Under the pieces are notes generated by a model, which ran no database searches, was not told the origin of the DNA, and was given only the letters and a program-made list of their open reading frames with translations. From positions 682,001 through 746,000 of the forward strand of contig NC_058053.1 in NCBI RefSeq assembly GCF_020085105.1: DNA of 64,000 nucleotides, written 5' to 3'. Positions 48,019-60,200 of this stretch are shown in pieces. Position 1 is the stretch's first letter. Every line of letters begins with the position of its first letter. The position numbers and the translations under genes are program-made. This DNA is from Siniperca chuatsi. Taxonomy: Eukaryota; Chordata; Actinopteri; Centrarchiformes; Sinipercidae.

Positions 48019-49933
48019 TGATTATTCTTCAATGGAACGGCAGGAGTTTAATAGCAAATGGTCAGGAATTTAAAGGATTTGTTAAAGGTCTCAGAAAGAA
48101 ACCGGAAATAATATGTATTCAAGAAACATGGCTTAAGCCAGCATTAGAGTTTGTAATAAAAGGATATAATAGTGTACGCAGAGATAGAGTGGAGGGAAAT
48201 GGAGGAGGCTGTATAGTATTTGTGAAACAAGAAATGCAATATGGAGTAGTGAAGAAAGTAAAAGATTGGGAAATGATAGTAATGGAAGTTTGGACAAAAG
48301 ATGGTACTGTTAAAGTAATACATTTTTACAATCCTTGCAAAGAGCTGTCATTAGAAGTACTGGAGGTATTAGCTGTAACTCTAGAAGGAAAAGTTATTTC
48401 CTTAATATATTTCAATGATGGAAATGGTGCCAGAACTGATGTTAGAAAGGTTCACAATCAGCTATAGATCTTACTTCAGTGTCAGAAACAGTGGCGGGTA
48501 TTTGCACATGGGAAAGTGTAAGAGAAACAACAGCAGGAAGTGACCGCTATCCCATAATAATTGAAGGAGGGCTGAGTGCAGAAGAGAATGGTACTGGAGG
48601 AGTAGAGCGATGGGTTTCAGCAGTGCTAATTGAAAAGTTTAAGAAGATTAGTGATAAAGAAATGTAAAAAGTTGATGTTAATCAAGATGTTTATGAATTA
48701 AATATTCCTGTGTGTGAATCCATTCTAGGGGCAGCAAAGCAAACGATTCAAAGGAAAGGAGCTAAGCATAAAAGGAAAATCATTCCACGGTGGACAAAGG
48801 AACGTGAAAATGTAATAAAATTAAGAAATAAAGCTTTTAAAATGGTAAAAAGAACTCACAGTTTTCAGAATCTTATTGAATATAAAAGGTTGCAAGCTAA
48901 GGTAAGGAAAACAATTAAAAATGCAAAGAAGGAGTTTTGGAGGAAGTTAAAGAGAGTATGGATGTCCAGTCTTAGTGGACAGTGGAACTACAGCGGTGAC
49001 AGACGAGCAGAAAGCAGAGATGTCGGCACAAAGTTTTGTTAAAATTCACAGTTCTAATAATAATAGTGAAGAAGGGCAAAGAGGAAGGGAAAAGACAACA
49101 GCTGAGAATAAGGAACTACTGTAGAAAGATGAAGATACCAATGATTTAACAAATATACCGTTCACACAGGCAGCACTGAACCGTGCTCTCAGGAAAACCA
49201 AGATGTCAACACCAGGGAAAGATCAGATATGTTACACCATGATAAATCATCTCAGTGAATCATCGAAGGACATCCTACTGGGACTGTATAATAAGGTTTG
49301 GGAGAAGGGAAAATGCCACAAGTCTGGAAAGAAGCTGGAAAAGATCACACAAACCCAGAGAGTTATAGGCCTGTTGCCTTAACCTCCAATGTATGCATAA
49401 CAATGGAGAGAATGATAAATCTAAGATTGACGTATTATATGGAAAGCAAAGGCTTTGTATCAAAATATCAGAGTGGATTCAGAAGAGGCAGGAATACCAT
49501 GGACCCTGCTTTCTGTTTCGAACATGAAATAAGGAAAGCGCAGATTAATAGGGAAAGCAGAGTGGCCATCTTTTTTGATATAGAGAAGGCTTATGATCTG
49601 ATGTGGAAGGAAGGATTATTAATGAAACTAAGTAAATTAGGGGTTAAAGGCCTGGTGGAGCAAAGACTTTTTATATGGAAGATCGATTCAGATAAAAATA
49701 GGGAAGTGTTATTCAGGAAATGTTTTTGTTGAAAATGGAACTCCTCAAGGGAGTATATTGAGTCCTGTGTTATTTTCTATTGTGATAAATGATGTTTTTC
49801 TGAATTTGGAGAATGGGATGGGATTCTCTCTTTTGCGGATGATGGTGCAATATGGAAAAGAGGTAGGAATTTGGAATTTAGTGTGAAGAAAAAACAGGAG
49901 GCTATTGTTAAAATAGAAGAATGGTCATTTCTA

Positions 49934-50231
49934 ATAACCTAATAAGCTGGTTAAATCTGCTACACTCAACTTGACAGTACACATGATTGCACTACTATTA
50001 CTTATATTATTACATTGTACTGTACACTTACTTAGCTTTATACTTCATACCCACTTGTACTTATTTTGATTAGGTGTTTATAGTGCATCATATTTTGATT
50101 TGCTTGCAGACCTATTTATTATTATGTCTATTTCTATTCTATTAGTACTTCTTCTCCTGTGTGACGTGGCAGTGAGCAGCTGTAACAAAGAGTTTCCCCT
50201 CGGGGATCAATAAAGTATTTCTGATTCTGAT
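49934..50231 (+). mobile_element. Rex1/L2-type LINE 3' end inserted in the I-like LINE
   Basis: Ends CTGTAACAAAGAGTTTCCCC, GGGGATCAATAAAGTATTTC and a TGATTCTGATT tail, identical in type to the 3' end at 56260-56320. It interrupts the RT ORF between codons for EEWS and KWGYKFSVDKTKTMFF, which join smoothly across it. Only a short ATTT-like duplication is visible at the junction. Confidence 0.82.
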
Positions 50232-50302
50232 TTAAGTGGGGATATAAGTTCTCAGTAGACAAAACAAAGACAATGTTCTTTACACGGAAAATAAAGGACA
50301 AT

Positions 50303-50335
50303 AAAGGGCAAACACTTTTTCCACACCGCTGTATA
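50303..50335. repeat. Tc1-like end fragment
   Basis: GGGCAAACACTTTTTCCACA CCGCTGTA is the inverted end of a Tc1-like family (compare 34355-34384). It lies within the damaged I-like LINE. Confidence 0.5.
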
Positions 50336-50453
50336 TAGAAAGTATCTACCACAGCTATGTTCAAATTTATACAAATTTATATTTAAGAACACAGCTAACA
50401 ACATTGGTATGTCGTTCATAATTCCAGATTTCAACATTAAAATTGGCAAACGA

Positions 50454-50553
50454 ATCAATTCAATTTTATTTATATAGCGCCAATTCATAACAGAAGTTAT
50501 CCCATTGCACTTTTCCTAAAGAGCGGGTCTAGACCGAACTCTTTATATTATTA
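50454..50553 (-). mobile_element. L2-type LINE tail inserted in the I-like LINE
   Basis: CAATTCAATTTTATTTATAT then AGCGCCAATTCATAACAGAA and GGTCTAGACCG: the reverse complement of the L2 tail at 7275-7549. It splits the RNase H region of I-like copy 2. Confidence 0.85.
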
Positions 50554-51446
50554 ATTGCGGAGAATCAGTGATGGAGTATCGGTGTGTACAGGGGAGATGT
50601 TGGTGATTCTGTCAGCACTGCGATGGGTTGAAGATGTGAGACCTTTGGGAGCAGTTATATGCTCTGATTCCAGCTCGTCATTAATCAGCTGGAAACAGAC
50701 CAGATGTCTTAATAGAGATACAACAAACACTATATAGAATTCAAATGATGGGGCTAAATATGACATTTGAATGGATACCAGCACATATAGGAATCAAAGG
50801 AAATGAAATAGCTGATAAGTGTGCAAAAGAAGCCACAAAAATGAATCACACTGACGTTACAGTACCCCTTAGTAAAACGGAAATGAAAACCACAGTTAAG
50901 GATAAGTTGAAAGAAAGGCGGCAAAAGCAGTGGGAAGAAGAGAGAACAGGAAGGTGGTTATACAGCATTCAAAGAAAAGTAGGTGTGATGAGGAAAACGG
51001 GGAGGAAACAATAATATTCAAGCTACATTTTGGTCACACAGGATTAGACAGTACATTGTGTAAAATAGGGAAACATGATACAGGAAGATGTACAGTCTGT
51101 GATCAAGATGAAACTGTAGACCATGCTATGATTTACTGTCCAAAATATGATGCTGAGAGAAGAGAACTGACACTGAACCTTAAAGAAATAAAGATGAGGT
51201 TTGATTTACGCGATCTTTCACAAAGAAGTTATAGAGTTAGAGAGTTATCTGTTGTTGTTTCATTATCTTAGGAGAACAAATTTGATAAAGAGAATATAAC
51301 TATGGTGTGTTTATTTAAGTTTTATTTATTTATTTTTTTATTATTGGTTTTTCTCAGTTTATTTTTTATTTGCTCATTAGCGAATGTCCCGATCCACACT
51401 CTATTCCAGTTGGTGGCGGTGATGCACCATAACCGCCATGAAACTT

Positions 51447-51526
51447 GACGAAGAAGAAGAAAAAAAAAATAAATAAAAAAAATAAAGAAGAAGAAGAAGA
51501 AGAAGAAGAAGAAGAAGAAGAAGAAG
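51447..51526. repeat. (GAA)n-rich tail of the I-like LINE / ccdc93 5' UTR
   Basis: GAA repeats, a short A/T-rich interruption, then about 14 GAA units up to 51526, followed by ACGACGACG and the ccdc93 start codon. Either the LINE's own tail or a GAA tract it inserted into. Confidence 0.85.
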
Positions 51527-51535
51527 ACGACGACG

Positions 51536-54500
51536 ATGGCGATGGCGATGGCGATGGCGACGTCTGTTTTCCACAGAGTGAGAACAGGGTCTAAAATAGG
51601 TGCCCAGTATGACCAAGAAGGCAACCCCATTCAGGTAAGGAGCATTTAAATCAAAATTTTCACACGGAAACAAGACTTTTACTGTAAAAACTGCATATAA
51701 CGTTACATGTCAACAAATAACATGGAAGCTGGTTAGCTAACGGTGGAGTTGACGGTTGAAAAAACGATAGCTTACAACGGGTGAATTTAAATTTTAATGT
51801 CATTTAGCCGTTTAAACGTCTCAATAGTAAGTTCAAAAACAGTTTGAAGACAAAAAATATACAGGAATACCGACATTCCTCCATAATTTCATGCCACTTC
51901 ATGATGGCAGACGGAAACATCCCCACCGCACTACTTGCCTCCTTTCTCACACATCAGCTATGTGAGTTATAAAACCGCACCTCTGCATCTGTGTGGGATT
52001 CAGTGTCTCGCTCGAGAGCACTTAAGCAGCCCGAGTGGAGAATGGTTTTCTACTGAGTTAGATGATGTGTGTTTGGCTCCCAGGTGGAAACCCGAGAGGA
52101 TGAAGATCAGAGCGTCAAGCTGGCGGAGATCCTGGAGCTCCTGCTGGCCGCTGGATACTTCAGAGCACGGATCAAGGGATTGTCACCTTTTGATAAGGTA
52201 CACACATGACCTGTTCGTGCTCTCTCCATGTGGGTCCCATCATGTTCTTGGAGAAAACTCCCTGATTCATGCTAAAAGGGGGCATTACTGGTCATACACT
52301 TCTTGCTAAACTGTGTACTTAAGTGTCCATAAGTTCAATGAGTTCAGGCAGCTTCACAGGTAGACAGTGCCATTGATTTATTAACAGTAAACCTCCACCC
52401 TCACTCAGCTTGTTTCTTCCTTTTCTCCTCTTCAGGTGGTCGGTGGTATGACCTGGTGCATCACCACATGTAACTTTGACGTCAATGTGGATCTTCTTTT
52501 CCAAGAAAACTCAACCATTGGCCAGAAAATGTAAATGGTTTTTCAGCTGTCTGACACACTGTGATTTTGAGCTGTCCCAGATGAATGTTGACATTTGGGA
52601 GAGAAGTGTGGGGAAGTCTTTTGTCATCAGTCCATTGATTGAGTGTGCTGTGAGACATGTCCACTGGCGGCAGCTTTCAAAGCTTTAGCAACCAAAGACA
52701 GGCTTAAGTAAAACATTCTGACACTGTCAGAAATTTGGAACCAAATTCTTACAATTGGACTACGGCTACAACCCACGTCTACAAACCACCCAATCAAAAT
52801 ATGGCATGAATTGACACAGAATATACTGACTGACACGACAATATACTGTACGCGCCACTTTTTAATACATTAAAAAAATACATTTGCGCCAGCACTTTGG
52901 CCAAAGCTTGATTTTTGTTTTGCTGCATTTTCAAAACATGGCCATGGATGACACAAGTTGATCCTGTGTGTCTCTTTGCATTTTTTGTCTATTTAAATTA
53001 TAGTGCTGATTCACCAGGCATTCGTCACACAATCTGACATGCCTCATCAGTTTGACACAGATCGTGACCAAGGTTTTATTAGATTCACCATGTGACATGC
53101 AGTGAACCTGCAAGGTTGCAGTTATCACAGTGTGTAGGGATCTGTAGCCAATCTAAACGTCAGATGTACATTACAACCAAAATTGGGTTTATGTCCAGCT
53201 GTGTAGGAGTCAGACGACTTAGCCAGTTTTTACTTTTTGGATGTTAGTAAATTTTAGAGTAGACTGAGCAAGGATGTTGTAGGTGAAAAGGGATAATTTA
53301 TCAGGTTATGTATGTATGGTTATCATTTTGTCTTACTGGATTTGATTTAATCCAGGACATCCCCAGCGTACTCTTCAAAATATTTTGTTGGTTACTAAAG
53401 AAATATAACAGCAGGGAAATCTTACTTTTCTTATTTTTACTCTTTGTAACCTATTAGATGTTTTGATTATTTTGCATATACAGGTATGCCAATCATGTAA
53501 TATCAAAAAGCATAAAGTTTGCAATCTCCTGAAAGCTCTATTCATTGTGACTCCAGAGGCCAAAGTAGATCTTAAAGGGAAATTATTCTTGATTTTATTT
53601 TCATAGGATTAGGATATTTTGGATGTCATTCCTATTGGTTTTGATAATAATGTAGTAACTGAAGTCATTATAGAGAAAAGATTGATTCAGTCAGTGACGA
53701 GTGCTTTCTTTCTCTTTGCAGAGCTCTGACAGAGAAAATAGTGTCTGTGCTTCCGAAGATGAAGTGTCCTCATCGTCTGGAGCCCCATCAAATCCAAGGG
53801 CTGGATTTTATCCACATTTTTCCAGTGATACAGGTGAGAGAATTCATCCTAAACTGAGACACAGACTCATCCCGTATTAATATTCAGCATCAAATGTGGC
53901 CATTTGCATAGAGAATTTAACAACAGTAATAATGATAAAGTATGTGGTTTCTGTTTGTGAAAGTAGTTTTTCACTCCTATCTATTTGTCTGGCAAATTTG
54001 AATGAAATTTGTATCGGCTGATAAGATTTGGCTTGTGATCTGGATCTGTGATTTCCACCTTTACTTACTGTAAGAATTCAGTATCAACTCATAAATGTGT
54101 TGCATTCACACATACAGTTTTGCTAGAAAATCCAGTCCAAACAACAGGCCCAGTTGGAGGATGGTTCAGCGTTTGTTGAAGTTCTGGTTATTTTTGTATC
54201 TGATCAACTGTGTGTTGTGTCTCCTGCCAGTGGCTGGTGAAGCGAGCCATAGAGACCAGGGAAGAGATGGGCGACTATGTGAGAGCCTACTCTATTTCTG
54301 AGTTCCAGAAAATCCACAGCCTCCCAGAGGTAACAGCACAGTACTAGTCAGTCACAGAGCCAGAACTTAGTTGTAGTGGTTGGTGGAGTGACATCCAGAT
54401 GATGGACAACTCCTTATACAGCTCATGAATGTTCTCAGGAATGTTTACAGCAGTTATTTGAATACTGGAACATTGACAGGTTTATAGTTTGTCTGATTTG

Positions 54501-57247
54501 GGAACTTAGGTGGTACCAAATAATGAATGCTCCAAGATGCCTGAAAATGTGAGTTGTTAAGAGTGATAACTCATAAATTACACCTAGGAAAATGAGTAGA
54601 AACACACACAATCCAGTAAAAAAAAAAAAAAAAATGAAATACTAAGTCAAATTTATGAGATACTAAATCACAATTATGGCATTCTATGTCAAAATAATGA
54701 CTAATTCAGAACTATGATTTTCAAAATTATGACACACTAACCCAAAGTATTGACTTTCTAAGTCAAAATACTGAGATACTAAGACAATTTGAAATACTAA
54801 GTCAAAATGATGAAATAGTCAAAATTACGAGAGAGTCAAAAATGTGACTTACTGTCTTATAATTTGACTTACAATGAGTATTTTTTATCTTCATCATTCC
54901 TTACTTTCATTCATTTTTTCTTCTCCTTGTGGAAATGGGCCTATATATCACAAAGTGAAAAACATAGCCAAGTTCATCATGGTCAGCTCAAGTAAGATAT
55001 TTGTAAGATGTTGTGTAAGATTGTACATGTAAACCAAAATGTTGTTAGGCTATATTACATAAGTTGTCCTCTAAATAAGAACTGTTATTTATTTCCTGTG
55101 GTCTAGGATGAAGAGTTTCTCCAGAGGAAAGACGAGGCTCTGAAGACAGTTCTGGATGTATTGGTGAGTTGCTACACCATAAGGCATCGCATCTTCTTCT
55201 TTTGGCTGCTCCTGCCACAGTGGATCAGCTGTTTCCATCTCACTGGCAAACTGGTCCCTGCCCAACCCGGCATGGAGATCTGATGATCAGTATATACCAT
55301 CATCCATCGCATACATCAAGTTAATTATGTAACTACTTAATTGAGAATGTAAAAGCATATACGAACTAGAAGAGTGCACCAAATGCTGATGAATAACACG
55401 CCTATGTCATTTGTGTGTTATCACAATGCCTTTTTTGCTCTTCATGTGCCATTTCACACCATTTAGTGTCTACCGACTTATCAGAATCAGAAATACTTTA
55501 TTGATCCCCGAAGGGAAACTCTTTGTTACAGCAGCTCGCCTTTACGTCAGTGCACACAGGAGGAAGTACTAGCAAAAAATATAATACAATACACTATAAA
55601 AACAGGTCAGAAAATAAATTAAGTACCAGGTGGGTATAAGTATAAAATAAAATAAGTGTGAAGTACCAAGTGGGTTTACTGGTTGATGATGATAATACAG
55701 TTTAATAATACAATGTAATAATATAAGTAATAATATGGACAGCGTCTCCCACCCGCTCCATGACGTGCTGGCTAAACAAAGGAGCACCTTCAGCGGAAGA
55801 CTCATCCCACCAAAGAGCACCACAGAGCGCCACAGGAAGTCATTCCTGCCTGTGGCCATCAAACTATTTAACTCCTCCCTCTAAGGATTAGTCTGTATGA
55901 CCCTAGGTCACTAAACTGGACATTGAGCATTACATCTCCGCCATAATTAATAATAATTGTGCAATATTCTGTTTACTACTCAAGTGCAATATTAGTTTTC
56001 CCTTGTTAGTTTTTCTTATTTATTGTTACGGATATACCTCAATTACTCTCGACAGTACATGCACCTCCGCTTTTACTATTATTTATTACATAATTAGTGA
56101 CATTGTATTTATACTGTACTTCACCATCTACCAGTAAACCCACTTGGTACTCGACACTTAGTTTATCTTATACTTATACCAACATGTTACTTAATTTATT
56201 TCTGACCTGTTTATAGTGTATAATATCGTTTTCTCCTGTGTGCACTGACGTAAAGACGAGCTACTGTAACAAAGAGTTTCCCTACGGGGATCAATAAAGT
56301 ATTTCTGATTCTGATTCTGAATATAAGTAATAAGCAGTGGTGCATGTACTGTTGAGTTAAGTGTAGCTTATTGACATTATTAAGATATTGCACAGCAGTA
56401 ATGGAGGTATGACTAATATCAATAAATAGGAAAACTAAATATTGCACAGGAGTATTACACAGAATATTGCACTATTATTTAAAGTATGGCAGAGATGTAA
56501 TGATCAGTGTCCAGTTTAGTGACTTCGGGTCATATAGACTGCCACTTAGAGGGAGGAGTTAAAGAGTCTGATGGCCACAGACAGGAATGACTTCCTATAT
56601 TGGAAGTATATATATCCTATATTGTGTAGAGACAGCGTGTCATTTTATGCGCAAATGTCATAGAGAAAAAAATGTCAGGTGAAGTAGTATAGAGAGCGAC
56701 AAAGTCCATGTAACATATTTAACTTACGTCATGTACATAATGTAACTTAACTGACGTAACTAGCGGACTTACCTACTGGCGGTTAAGAGGAGTGAGGAGT
56801 CAGCAGTATAAAACAGAGCAGTCAATAAAAAAGGTTTTTCAAAAATCTCGTGCAGCCACGAAAGGTCCTTGAACATACAGTCATGTGCGCAAAAAATATT
56901 AGGCTGATGGGTCCAGTAGTATGCGAGACACACACACACACACACACACACACAACCAAACGTATGATCCCCTCCAAGCTTACGCCTGATAACTGTTTAT
57001 ACTGTATATTTAAAAACAACAAGAACAAGCAGTTTCCTAATAAGTCAACTGATCTGTTTATTATTTATTACTTTATTTTTACACCGAATATAAATTCCTA
57101 TTGCCAGAATGAACACTGTGGTGTTTTCCAGGAAGTGTACAAACCCCAGAGGAAGTACAGGAGGCAGAGGGATGCAGGGGAGCTGCTTGATGAGGAGTCC
57201 AGGGTTCACTCCACTCTGCTGGAATATGGCAGGTAAGATTTCACATC

Positions 57248-57288
<41 letters not shown>

Positions 57289-60200
57289 CTGTCACTTTCA
57301 CTGTAATTCATCTTTTGTCCAAGTGTCTTTAAGACATCACTGTAATTTATTTGCATTTCCATGTATCATGGATGTAAACACAATCAACAGTCTTTGAACA
57401 CATATTATAATGTATGTGTCAACCAGATAAACATCCAGTGTTTTATCACCATATTACACCTTGAAATTTGGTCTAAGCATGCTGCCGACCAGAGGAATTG
57501 CACAAGAGTGCAAACCCTGCCATTTCTGACACGTTCACGTTCATATATCTGTTTGCATATACTCAAAGAGGAAGCTCTTACACAAGCTGCACCTTTCAAC
57601 ACTAGTTGTAACATAGACATTTAAATGAAACAACAACATTTTCAAAAACAGTAGTGTGTCTTTACATATTCACTGTCTCCAGTAAGACTTCTGGATTCTT
57701 TGGTAAGGATTATCCAGAGTACTGGGGTCAGTGATACTGGAAAAACACACTACTGTTGTTTAGGGTTTTTTTGTTTTTGTTTTTTGGCATTTTATTAAAA
57801 TAAGTTAACAATGATTAGTTTAACTTGTTTTTTTTTTTAAACAAAAATGTCAAAAAATTACCTAGTTCCAGCTTCTCAATTGTGAGGATTTGGTGCTTTT
57901 CTCTTTCTGATGTGATAGTAAATTAAATATCTTTGGATTTTGGACTGTTGCTCAGGAAAAACAAGCTTTGGCTTCAGGGAATTCCAATGGGCATTTTTCA
58001 CTATTCTCTGACATTTTACATTTTCTAGATCAAAATAATTGGCGTGAAAATTACTGTTAGTTGCAGCCCTAGGAAATGTATTGTTTTGTAATTTGGGTGA
58101 ACCAACCTTTTTAAGTAAATGGCTTTTTTTTATATTTAGCTGCCACATCCATACCCTCCATTGTCCCGTTTCTATCAGTATTTCTGTATTTAATACCGCT
58201 CATGGTTTTTGCTCAAAGCTGAAGTCTTGTGAGAAACACAGTTTTACAACATCTAACATTTTCCTTTTCTTTCTTATAAGCATACAATCTCTCTGTCCCT
58301 GCCTTGTTGACCTTTTACCTTAACCCCAGTCATGTGCTGTTGTAGCTTTAAATTCACATGTCTAGTGTCTTATCTGTCTGACGTTGTTTTTTTTCATCCA
58401 TCCATCTCCACCTCTGTACTAGAATGTCATATTTCCTCCTGTAAGTACTGTATGAACATGTGCAGCTTTCTTTTTCTGCTGTTTTGTGGTTGAACGTGTT
58501 GGTCAGAGAATGCAAACAGTTCTCACACATTTTAGGCATGATGGATGCAAACTGTAGTGCTGCTTTGATGCACTTTTTTGTATGTATTTATTTGTCCTGC
58601 CCTGAAGGGACTGTTTATCCTCATGCTAGTTTACTGCCATTTGATATGCTGATGTTGTAATGTGGTATTGTGTATTTGAAAAATCCTTTTTTTGGGGGTT
58701 CTTGCTTTATTTGCACACCTTCGTTATGTCACAGAGGTTTTTTTTTTTTTTTTTTTTTTTCCTCTCTCTCTAGGCGATATGGATTTAGCAGACAGTCCAA
58801 ACAAGACAAGGTAAGTGTTTCAATTATATGGGTTTACAAAGGATCAGGTATCTATTACTCAGAGAGTGGCTTTGTAGAGAGCCTTTCATTTATCCGTTAT
58901 TAGGCCTATACAGTAAGAAACACTGCTGTATGCTCCTCCTACACCCTAACACATAAGACACACATTAACATTGTCAAAGGGCAACTGATTTTACACATCA
59001 GAGTTTGTATACAGGTGTTGGGGAGTGCTTCTGCGTATGTGGAAAAAGTTGTATTAAGGCTTTTGTGACTCCAGAGGGATAATAAATGTCTGATAAATGT
59101 CCTCAAGTGATGTCACTTGAGTCAGCGTTGGTTTGGAAGTTTGAAAATGAAAAAAATATGTGGTGTGGCTTTTGAAAGAAGTGAGCTTACCAGACCTCCG
59201 TTGCCTCCTCCTCATCTCGGCTTGAGGCTTGCAGCTCGAGGTTACATTAGCCACTACTAGCATAACACACCTAAATCTCAGAACCAAACTATCAGTGGTC
59301 AAGTTGCATTGTGAGTAATGTAGGTGCCAGGTCTTTACAAGGAAGAAGAATGCGATATCTCTATCTCTGGTTCTGTTGTATCGATTTTGACACTTTTTTT
59401 TTTTTAAACTGTCTATTGTGAGTCCGACAATATTTATAGGAGTGCAACGCTAAATCTTTAACACTAGAATGACTCGAGTAGAAGTCAAATTTTAGTGCAG
59501 TTCTTTATGTCTGCACCAGCATTTACTGCTCCTTTTTCCTCTAGCTTCTTTGTCCTGTCATGGATGAGAGGAAGGCTTCGCTGGTCAGTGGCTCTCAGGC
59601 GGCACCCCCTGGGATGGCGGAGGTATCAGAAGAAGATAACCTGCAGGCAGCGGAGGAGGTGAGAGCTTTATACAGTGAATGCATTATACATGAAAGGCAA
59701 AAATACAGCTTTTAGAAATACAGTCGAGTAGCAGAAATAAGAGTAGACAAGAGTAGGGAGAGGCAAGAAAGACACCTACAATCAGTGAAATAACACTTCA
59801 AATTTAATATGAACTAAAAATATTTATTGCAGTTAGAAATTAAGGTACAAGGTAATTTATTTATCATTTTACAACACAAGGTTGTACAATGAAATTAGTT
59901 TGTAGTCCCTTCATGCTACACACATTATTTATTAGAATAGGGTAACATAAAATAAAACAATATATACAGTTATTTATATATGCATGTATTACACCCAGGA
60001 AATACTTCTGCAGTGCATTTTTTGAGTTTGCGTCTGATGGAATGTAAACAGCAGATAGACAGTGATGATAATATGGTTTTCAACTTCACATAAAAAGCTC
60101 GACATTTGTGAGACAGTGTCCGTCCACTTGGCCTGCGTTTGAGCACCAAGCGTCATTGATGTAAACACAGAGTCCTCCTCCCCTCATCCTGCTGGAGTCT

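Larger units (their letters stand above)
48018..51271 (+). pseudogene. I-like LINE ORF2 (endonuclease, RT, RNase H), multiply broken
   Basis: The ATG overlaps the ORF1 stop. Endonuclease motifs are clear up to about 48400, after which a deletion removes the GDFN-type catalytic block. Stops occur near 48467, 48667 and 49102 among others. RT motifs A (FFDIEKAYD) and B (NGTPQGS) are seen, and a motif C trace (SFADDGA) follows near 49830. L2/Rex1 and L2 tails interrupt the ORF. RNase H and the terminal Cys block are readable in two frames up to 51271. Confidence 0.75.
46829..51526 (+). mobile_element. I-like LINE copy 2, nearly complete but broken, ending in a GAA tail
   Basis: Follows the GAA tail of copy 1. 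ORF1 starts at ATG 46850 (MATQVENDKDDMEFDDWTPV) and later shows zinc-knuckle Cys patterns (47501-47700). ORF2 starts at 48018 with an APE-type endonuclease (LQWNGRSLIANG; IICIQETWLKP), then RT (NPESYRPVALTS, FFDIEKAYDLMW, GTPQGSILSPVLFS), RNase H (CTGEMLVILSALRW, CSDSSSSL, WIPAHIGIKGNEIADKCAKE) and a Cys-rich end (CTVCDQDETVDHAMIYCP). The 3' UTR repeats GGTGGCGGTGATGCACC / AACCGCCATGAAAC, then (GAA)n. Stops, shifts and a loss around the endonuclease GDFN region kill it. Two later LINE tails are inserted in it (about 49934-50231 and 50454-50553). Confidence 0.82.

Noticed and set aside
48018..51271. Functional endonuclease/reverse transcriptase gene
   Set aside because: Stops, frame shifts, a lost endonuclease segment and two inserted LINE tails show it is dead.
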